The position numbers were made by a program, and so were the translations under genes. A model generated the notes under the pieces. The model made no database searches. It worked only from the letters and a program-made list of their open reading frames with translations, and was not told the DNA's origin. A DNA stretch of 10,332 bases from contig CABUBS010000069.1 in the NCBI GenBank assembly GCA_902489855.1, forward strand, positions 1 through 10,332, given 5' to 3'. The stretch comes from an uncultured Collinsella sp. Its GTDB lineage: Bacteria > Actinomycetota > Coriobacteriia > Coriobacteriales > Coriobacteriaceae. Of the stretch, positions 5,024-10,332 are shown one piece after another (position 1 is the first letter of the stretch; the number at the start of each line of letters is the position of its first letter).

Positions 5024-7792
5024 ATGCTGATGCTCAAAACCGCCACGGTACTCGAAGTCATCTCCAAGCGCCGCCGCACGGCGCGCCCTGCCGCTCACGC
5101 CGGCCTTGCCAAGAACACCATCTTTGCCGCAACCCATAGCGCCGAGGACTCCCTCGTGCTGCTCGACGCCACGGCTGACGGCCTCACCGCCGGGCAGGCC
5201 GCCGAGCGCCTGGACGCCGCCGGTCCCAACACCATCGAGGCGCCGACCAAGACACTTGCCCGCCGCATCGCCGACGCCTTCATCGACCCCTTCGCCGGCA
5301 TCCTCGCCGCGCTCGCGCTGGTCTCGCTCTACATCGACGTGCTCGCCGTGCCCGAGCCGCAGCGCGACCCCTCCACGGTCATCGTCATCGGCATCATGCT
5401 ACTGGTATCGGGCGGCATGAAGTTTATCCAGGAAGCACGCAGCGGCAATGCGGCAGAGGCCCTCAAGGACCTGGTCTCCAACACCTGCACCGCCCTGCGC
5501 GACGGCAAGCGCATCGAGATACCCTTCGATGAGCTCGTCCCCGGCGACGTGATCCGCCTCTCCGCCGGCGACATGGTGCCGGCCGATGCCCGCATCATCA
5601 CCGCACGCGACCTGTTTGTGATCGAGTCCGCCCTCACCGGCGAAAGCGAGGCCGTCGAGAAGACCGCCGTCGCCACCGTCGTCGAAGGCGCCGACAGCTC
5701 CACGCTGCCGCTCTCCGCCTGCAAGAACATCGTCTTTACCGGCACCTCCGTGCAAAACGGCACCGCCATGGCGCTTGTCGTGGCCACCGGTTCGGACACC
5801 TACCTGGGCGGCATCGCCAAGATGCTCAACGGGCGCGGCGAGAAGAGCGCGTTCGACCGCGGCGTCTCGAGCGTCTCGATGCTGCTGGTGCGCCTGATGC
5901 TCGTCATGGCGCCGGCAGTCTTTGCCATCAACGCCGCCACCAAGGGCAACGTCATCGATGCGCTGCTGTTCGCCACGAGCGTGGCCGTGGGCATCACGCC
6001 GCAAATGCTTCCCGTCATCGTGACCACGAGCCTGTCGCAGGGCGCCAAGGACCTCGCCCGCCGCCAGGTTATCGTCAAGGAACTGCCGGCGATCCAAAAC
6101 CTCGGCGCTATGGACGTACTGTGCTGCGACAAGACCGGCACCCTCACCGAGGACCGCATCGTGCTCGAGCGCTACCTCAACACCGACGGCATCGAAGACG
6201 CACGCGTGCTGCGCCATGCGTTTTTGAACAGCTTCTTCCAGACCGGCCTCAAGAACCTTATCGACCTGGCCGTCATCGACCGCGCCGATGTGACGCCCTC
6301 GGCCGCAGCACCCGATTCCATGCTGGGCCAGAGCCTGCGCGACCGCTATACCAAGGTCGACGAGGTGCCCTTCGATTTCTCGCGCCGTCGCCTGAGCGTA
6401 GTTGTCGCCGACGCCCAGGGCAAAACCCAGATGGTCACCAAGGGAGCTGCCGAGGAAATGCTCGAGATCTGCTCCTTTGTCGAGGTCGATGGTGCCGCCC
6501 AGCCGCTCACCGAAGAAAAGCTCGCCCAGATTCGCAAGCAGGTCGCCGGGCTCAATGCCGAGGGCCTGCGCGTGATTGCCGTGGCGCAGAAGACCAATCC
6601 GCGCTGCGTGGGCGAGTTTGGCATCGCCGACGAGTGCGACATGGTGCTGATGGGCTTTTTGGCCTTCCTCGATCCACCCAAAGCAAGTGCCGCGGGCGCC
6701 GTCGCCACCCTCGAGGCCAAGGGCGTAGCCGTTAAGGTCCTGACCGGCGACAACGACCGTGTCGCCGCCACCGTCTGCGAGCAGATCGGCATCGACGCGA
6801 GCAACGTCTTGCTAGGCTCCGAGATCGATGCGCTCGACGACGCCGAGCTTGCCGAGCGCGCCGAGAACACCTACCTCTTCGCCAAGCTCTCGCCGCTGCA
6901 GAAGGCGCGTCTGGTGCGCGTCATGCGCGAGCTGCTCGGCCACACCGTGGGCTTTATGGGCGACGGCATCAACGACGCCGCCGCCATGCGTGCGAGCGAC
7001 TGCGGCATCTCGGTCGATTCGGCCGTCGACATCGCCAGGGAATCCGCCGACATCATCTTGCTCCAGAAGGACCTGGGCGTGCTCGAGCGCGGCATCATCG
7101 AAGGCCGCCGCACCTACGGCAACCTGCTCAAGTACCTCAAGACCACGGTGAGCTCCAACTTTGGCAACGTGCTATCCGTGACCGTCGCGAGCCTGTTCTT
7201 GCCATTCTTGCCCATGAGCGCTCTGCAGCTGGTGCTGCTGTCGCTGGTCTACGAGATCGTGTGCATCGCGCTGCCGTGGGACACCGTCGATGACGCCTGG
7301 ACTGTCCGTCCGCGCGCCTGGGATGCCGCGTCCATTAAGGGCTTTATGCTCGAGTTGGGTCCCGTGAGCTCACTGTTTGATATCGCGACTTTCGCCGCGC
7401 TCTTCTTTGTGGTGTGCCCCGCCGCCGTGGGCGCGAGCTGGGCAGAGCTTGCCGCCGCGGGCAATGTTGCCGGCATGGCGACCTTTGCGGCGATTTTCCA
7501 GAGTGGCTGGTTTGTCGAGTCCATGTGGTCGCAGACGCTCGTGGTCCACATGCTGCGCTCCCCGCGCCTGCCGAGCCCGCGCGACCACGCCGCCCCCGCG
7601 CTGTGCGTGCTCACCGTGCTAGGGCTGGCGCTTGTCACCTGGCTGCCGGCAAGCCCTATCGCCGATGCACTGGGCCTCATGCCGCTGCCGGCGAGCTTCT
7701 TTACGCTGCTCATCGGCATCGTCGCCGCCTACATTGCGCTGACCCAGCTGGCCAAGCGCCACTACATCGCCCGTCACGGTGAGCTGCTGTAA
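5024..7792 (+). CDS. mgtA: Magnesium-translocating P-type ATPase, MgtA/MgtB type
   Basis: This is a membrane pump of the P3 group that imports Mg2+ using ATP. The 922-residue protein matches the family length. It shows the actuator-domain TGES at 205-208, the phosphorylated aspartate D369 in CDKTGTLTEDR, the metal-site helix VAVGITPQMLPVIVTTSLSQ just before it, TKGAAEE and LTGDN in the nucleotide and P domains, and GDGINDAA at 646-653. The stretch KELPAIQNLGAMDVLC is characteristic of the MgtA/MgtB branch rather than Ca2+ or Na+ pumps. The C-terminal third holds about six hydrophobic helices from TTVSSNFGNVLS onward. ATG 5024 was chosen over the in-frame TTG at 4973 because AAGGAGG lies five bases before it. 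The basic N-terminus (SKRRRTARPAAH) precedes the cytoplasmic domain. It has its own long leader with a promoter and small ORF, and no gene follows it on its strand. Confidence 0.96.
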   Translation: MLMLKTATVLEVISKRRRTARPAAHAGLAKNTIFAATHSAEDSLVLLDATADGLTAGQAAERLDAAGPNTIEAPTKTLARRIADAFIDPFAGILAALALVSLYIDVLAVPEPQRDPSTVIVIGIMLLVSGGMKFIQEARSGNAAEALKDLVSNTCTALRDGKRIEIPFDELVPGDVIRLSAGDMVPADARIITARDLFVIESALTGESEAVEKTAVATVVEGADSSTLPLSACKNIVFTGTSVQNGTAMALVVATGSDTYLGGIAKMLNGRGEKSAFDRGVSSVSMLLVRLMLVMAPAVFAINAATKGNVIDALLFATSVAVGITPQMLPVIVTTSLSQGAKDLARRQVIVKELPAIQNLGAMDVLCCDKTGTLTEDRIVLERYLNTDGIEDARVLRHAFLNSFFQTGLKNLIDLAVIDRADVTPSAAAPDSMLGQSLRDRYTKVDEVPFDFSRRRLSVVVADAQGKTQMVTKGAAEEMLEICSFVEVDGAAQPLTEEKLAQIRKQVAGLNAEGLRVIAVAQKTNPRCVGEFGIADECDMVLMGFLAFLDPPKASAAGAVATLEAKGVAVKVLTGDNDRVAATVCEQIGIDASNVLLGSEIDALDDAELAERAENTYLFAKLSPLQKARLVRVMRELLGHTVGFMGDGINDAAAMRASDCGISVDSAVDIARESADIILLQKDLGVLERGIIEGRRTYGNLLKYLKTTVSSNFGNVLSVTVASLFLPFLPMSALQLVLLSLVYEIVCIALPWDTVDDAWTVRPRAWDAASIKGFMLELGPVSSLFDIATFAALFFVVCPAAVGASWAELAAAGNVAGMATFAAIFQSGWFVESMWSQTLVVHMLRSPRLPSPRDHAAPALCVLTVLGLALVTWLPASPIADALGLMPLPASFFTLLIGIVAAYIALTQLAKRHYIARHGELL

Positions 7793-7844
7793 CAGACGGC
7801 CCGAGTCCACCACGGCAGCCGTTTCCACAACCCGTCCCCTCAGC

Positions 7845-7911
7845 AGTTGCGGTGAAATAGTTCCTGTTTTAAGACCCCCAAGCCTTATTCAGGAACTATT
7901 CCACCGCAACT
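7845..7911. repeat. 67-bp palindromic repeat element, copy 2
   Basis: The arms 7845-7866 and 7890-7911 pair at 21 of 22 positions around a 23-base loop. The right arm is identical to that of copy 1 (2769-2790), and the left arm differs from copy 1 at one base. The loop has the same length but an almost unrelated sequence. It lies 52 bases after the mgtA stop, between the converging ends of mgtA and the lipoprotein gene, the same kind of site as copy 1. Confidence 0.85.
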
Positions 7912-7916
7912 TATTG

Positions 7917-7953
7917 AACCACCACAAAGGTGCCTATCCCCTTCGTGGTGGTT
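7917..7953. repeat. 37-bp hairpin repeat, copy B; probable bidirectional terminator
   Basis: The left arm AACCACCACAAAG (7917-7929) pairs with CTTCGTGGTGGTT (7941-7953) at 12 of 13 positions. On the plus strand the stem runs into TTTT (7952-7955), so it could end mgtA transcription. On the minus strand it lies eight bases after the lipoprotein stop codon, where it could end the lipoprotein operon, although no U-run follows on that side. It begins only five bases after the 67-bp element, so the two elements are stacked. Confidence 0.7.
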
Positions 7954-7961
7954 TTGGAGCG

Positions 7962-8645
7962 TTACGAGGCGTTGGTCAGGCGGCTCCAGAGCTCATCGAT
8001 ATCGATCTGGTCGCCGCCGCTCAAGTAGCCGGTTCGAATAAAAGCCTCATTGTAGATATAGATGTCATGAGCGCTATCGCCATCGCCATCGTCTTCGGTG
8101 TCGTTGGCCATAATCACGTAGCGGTGGCCGTCAAGCGCCTTGACCAGCCAATACTGGGCATCATCGATCGTGCATTTCTCCTGCACCATCGCCGCATCGC
8201 CAATCGCGCCGATGAGCGCCCGCTCGCCCTTCGTATAGCCGCCCACCGAGAGCAGAATCGCGATGTTTTCGTCTCCGCCGCCCGGTTCAAGCTCCTCGTA
8301 CTCGGACTCCGAAAGCGGTATCGCGCTGTTCGCAAGTTCGTCCACATCGTCCGAAACCTTGGAAAAGGTAAAAGCGAAAAATCCCGCGTCATCGACGGCG
8401 CCGTAGCCCACGTTCTCGCCTTGCCACTCATAATTTTGATGTTTGAGCAGGCGCACCATATCGGCACCACCCAAGTTGATCGCGGCATAGACCGTCACGT
8501 TAGCATTGTCGTCCACGCAGGCGGCGTCCGCCGTGCTCGCTGCTTTGGCGCCGCCCGTTGTGCCCGAGCAGCCAGCCAGCGCGCAAGCCGCCGCGCCCGT
8601 GCCCGCCACAAAGACCGCACGGCTCATCGTCATCTCGTTCATCAT
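7962..8645 (-). CDS. Putative lipoprotein, paralogue of the adjacent gene
   Basis: This 227-residue protein has a lipoprotein signal peptide: a short N-terminus, a hydrophobic core AVFVAGTGAAACALAG, and the lipobox LAGC at 23-26, so Cys26 would be lipid-modified and the protein anchored outside the membrane. The mature part is acidic and has no membrane helix. It aligns by eye with the product of the gene just upstream: NYEWQ with GYTWQ, SVGGYTKGE with QLAGYSSCE, and the ending NEAFIRTGYLSGG...IDELW with EEAIKTGTFTQGG...INEFW. I do not recognise a named domain. ATG 8645 is supported by GAGGGA five bases upstream; a second ATG follows immediately. It follows its paralogue after 35 bases, so it is very likely in one operon with it. 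Function unknown. Confidence 0.85.
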   Translation of the reverse strand: MMNEMTMSRAVFVAGTGAAACALAGCSGTTGGAKAASTADAACVDDNANVTVYAAINLGGADMVRLLKHQNYEWQGENVGYGAVDDAGFFAFTFSKVSDDVDELANSAIPLSESEYEELEPGGGDENIAILLSVGGYTKGERALIGAIGDAAMVQEKCTIDDAQYWLVKALDGHRYVIMANDTEDDGDGDSAHDIYIYNEAFIRTGYLSGGDQIDIDELWSRLTNAS

Positions 8646-8680
8646 GTTCGTCCCTCGCTATGCTATTGGCCGCATCGCAC

Positions 8681-9436
8681 TTAGCCGAGCGCACGCCCGG
8701 TCTTCTCCTGCCAAAATTCGTTAATCGTGGGGGCACCGCCGCCTTGGGTAAACGTACCGGTTTTGATGGCCTCCTCGGTAATGAGGTCCAGGCGGTAGTC
8801 GCCGTTTTCCATTGGGCTCACCATGGCAACGTGACGCGCCATGTTGGAACCGTAGACGCACGCAATCCACGAGCCCGAGGTGATCTGCGCCCGGTCCTCA
8901 ACCGGAACGGAAAAGCCCGCGATAACATCCTCGCAGCTCGAATAGCCCGCAAGCTGCAGCGTAAACATCACGGTACTCCCGGTGCCGCCCTTGTCGAGCT
9001 TTCCGATTTCATCCTCGCCGAGCCATTCGGTTGCGCCATCCTTGCTGATATTGCAGACGCTGAGCACGCGACCTGCCTCGTTCTCGTACATCTCGAGCGC
9101 ATCTTGCCAGGTATAACCCTGTTGCGACGCAAACTCCTGCAACTGCCAGCCCTTAAGCTCGAGCAACGCTGCGATGCTGATGTTGCGGTGCGCATCCCAG
9201 CAATCATCCGACCACGTATCGAACGCGTCCGCCGAGCCGCTGTCTGTGTCCGCACCGCCGCCCGCATCACCGGAATCACCCGATGACGAGCCCGCATCCA
9301 TCTTGTCCTTTACCGGGCGATCGTCGTTAAAACCCGTCGTGTCCTGCGCCTGCTGTCCGCCGCATCCCGCAAGCGTCAGCAACGCCGTTCCCGCCGCCGC
9401 GACAAACGCCGTGCGCGAAATAACCGTCTCCCTCAT
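8681..9436 (-). CDS. Putative lipoprotein, paralogue of the adjacent gene
   Basis: This 251-residue protein has a lipoprotein signal peptide with core TAFVAAAGTALLT and lipobox LAGC at 22-25. After Cys25 comes a low-complexity Gly/Ser/Asp linker (about residues 45-70), typical of a surface spacer. The globular part (about 75-251) contains ALLELKGWQLQEFASQQGY and LQLAGYSSCEDV and ends in EEAIKTGTFTQGG...INEFWQEK. The same landmarks occur in the downstream lipoprotein. I chose ATG 9434-9436 over the frame's first start at 9505 because AAAGGA lies just upstream and because the signal peptide then starts at residue 1. It lies 74 bases after the Gln-rich gene and 35 bases before its paralogue. No named domain is recognised and the function is unknown. 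Confidence 0.87.
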   Translation of the reverse strand: MRETVISRTAFVAAAGTALLTLAGCGGQQAQDTTGFNDDRPVKDKMDAGSSSGDSGDAGGGADTDSGSADAFDTWSDDCWDAHRNISIAALLELKGWQLQEFASQQGYTWQDALEMYENEAGRVLSVCNISKDGATEWLGEDEIGKLDKGGTGSTVMFTLQLAGYSSCEDVIAGFSVPVEDRAQITSGSWIACVYGSNMARHVAMVSPMENGDYRLDLITEEAIKTGTFTQGGGAPTINEFWQEKTGRALG

Positions 9437-9510
9437 CGTTGTTCCTTTCCCGTTTCTTATCACAGCGCCGAGCAACGCCTCGACACCGATCCTCCCGTAG
9501 CCCACTCACG

Positions 9511-10332
9511 CTATTGACGGGGCAGCTCCGTCCAGCCAAAACCGGGCTCAAAGCCATCGCGCGTGCCGATCACGTCGCCCGAGCCGTTCACCCAAGCTTG
9601 ATCCGCCATCACCGAAACCTCGACATCGGTACCGTCGGGCCTGGTGTAATGGTTGACCCCGCGGATGGCATCGGAATACGACGCCGCGCCCGTTCCCACA
9701 CCTGCGCTGGAGAAATTGGCCGCGCTGGCGGCCATATTCGCGGCGTGTTGACGATCGCTGCGCTCAAACCAAGCCTGCTGGTAGCTGTCGAACGCCGCCT
9801 GCTGCGAGGCATGCATCTGCTGCCAGGCCGCGAACTGCTGTTGCTGCTGGGCGATGTTCATCTGCGTGCGCTGACGCTGCTCGAGCACCATCTGCTGCTT
9901 TTGAGCGCACGCTTCGCGCGCAATCGACGGGTTGAGCCGCAGAGTCGACGCCATTGAGGCAAGCGCCGTGGAGGCCGCCTCGTCCAGACGGCCTTCTGGC
10001 GCAACCAGGCAGAAGCTGTCCCTGATACGCCACTGCAACAGGTCTGCCGCGCCCAGCTTGAACGGCGCCCCGTCTGGGCAATCGCCCTGATCCGGAGCCT
10101 GATCTTTCGCGGCGCGCTGACCCGCCGCCGCAGCCGCCTGGCGCTCGCGCAGGCGCTTACCCAGAACGCCACCGATCAGTCCGCTCGAAAGGCCCGCGCC
10201 CAGCAGCGCCTCGGCCCCGGCGGCAACGCCTTTACCCACAGAACCCGCGACTCCACCGATCGAGACTACATAGCCCTCGACCTTTGCCGCCACTGCAAGC
10301 TCGGTAGGCGCCGGGACGCCCGCGAGCCGATA
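9511..10332 (-). CDS. Hypothetical Gln/Ala-rich protein, N-terminus outside the window
   Basis: The frame is open to the right edge, so the GTG at 10293 is probably internal and the gene starts beyond the window. About 273 residues are visible. They begin with a Gly/Ala-rich, mildly hydrophobic stretch (SIGGVAGSVGKGVAAGAEAL...GGVLGKRL) that could associate with a membrane. A segment with three Cys follows (GDCPDG, RDSFCLV, REACAQ). Then comes a Gln-rich helical region with five consecutive Gln near 9832-9849, likely a coiled coil. The C-terminus, YSDAIRGVNHYTRPDGTDVE...AWVNGSGDVIG...WTEL, recalls a short beta-rich ending seen in hypothetical proteins of several phyla (from memory). It is probably co-transcribed with the two lipoprotein genes downstream. 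No function can be assigned. Confidence 0.75.
   Translation of the reverse strand, partial: YRLAGVPAPTELAVAAKVEGYVVSIGGVAGSVGKGVAAGAEALLGAGLSSGLIGGVLGKRLRERQAAAAAGQRAAKDQAPDQGDCPDGAPFKLGAADLLQWRIRDSFCLVAPEGRLDEAASTALASMASTLRLNPSIAREACAQKQQMVLEQRQRTQMNIAQQQQQFAAWQQMHASQQAAFDSYQQAWFERSDRQHAANMAASAANFSSAGVGTGAASYSDAIRGVNHYTRPDGTDVEVSVMADQAWVNGSGDVIGTRDGFEPGFGWTELPRQ

Noticed and set aside
5399..6217. 272-codon open frame on the minus strand inside mgtA, plus other long antisense frames there
   Set aside because: The protein is full of His, Gly, Asp and Ala with no domain pattern. It is the expected antisense shadow of a GC-rich gene, and mgtA motifs on the plus strand are unambiguous.

Overview
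The window is GC-rich, with long GC-rich codons, strong AAGGAGG-type ribosome binding sites and short intergenic gaps full of palindromic repeats. The gene set includes MurR/RpiR-type carbohydrate control, pyrE, an MgtA-type pump, and twin lipoproteins whose signal peptides end in LAGC. This best fits an anaerobic gut Actinobacterium of the Coriobacteriia, most likely Collinsella or a close relative. The assignment is inferred from overall style and family memory; no rRNA or other marker gene is present.

Layout from left to right. Bases 3-1790 (+) hold the 3' part of a large glycoside hydrolase with a C-terminal jelly-roll domain, resembling the GH106 alpha-L-rhamnosidase group. It is followed after 42 bases by a MurR/RpiR sugar-responsive regulator (1833-2687, +), and a perfect 13-bp inverted repeat fills the gap. 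A convergent gene (2826-3446, -) encodes an unusual regulator: an XRE helix-turn-helix joined to a complete desulfoferrodoxin/superoxide-reductase-like metal-binding module. Bases 3447-3901 hold no gene. They contain a likely promoter for that regulator, two compound palindromic repeats (3553-3648 and 3658-3713), a stretch with nothing I recognise (3714-3792), and two hairpins behind pyrE. pyrE (3902-4585, -) is orotate phosphoribosyltransferase. It is divergent from mgtA (5024-7792, +), a P3-type Mg2+-transporting ATPase.

The 438-base pyrE-mgtA gap holds a good promoter pointing at mgtA, a 23-codon ORF with a near-ideal Shine-Dalgarno sequence, and a 37-bp hairpin repeat. A second copy of that repeat lies just beyond mgtA. 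I saw no M-box-type Mg2+ riboswitch there. Two related lipoprotein genes (8681-9436 and 7962-8645) and an upstream Gln/Ala-rich protein (9511 to the right edge) form a probable minus-strand operon of unknown function.

The most notable non-coding signal is a set of palindromic repeats: two 67-bp copies of one element, two 37-bp copies of another, and two singletons. All share one polarity. Every arm mismatch I found reads A-C on the + strand and G-U wobble on the - strand, which suggests they are oriented REP-like or RNA-hairpin elements. The 67-bp copies both sit between convergent gene ends.
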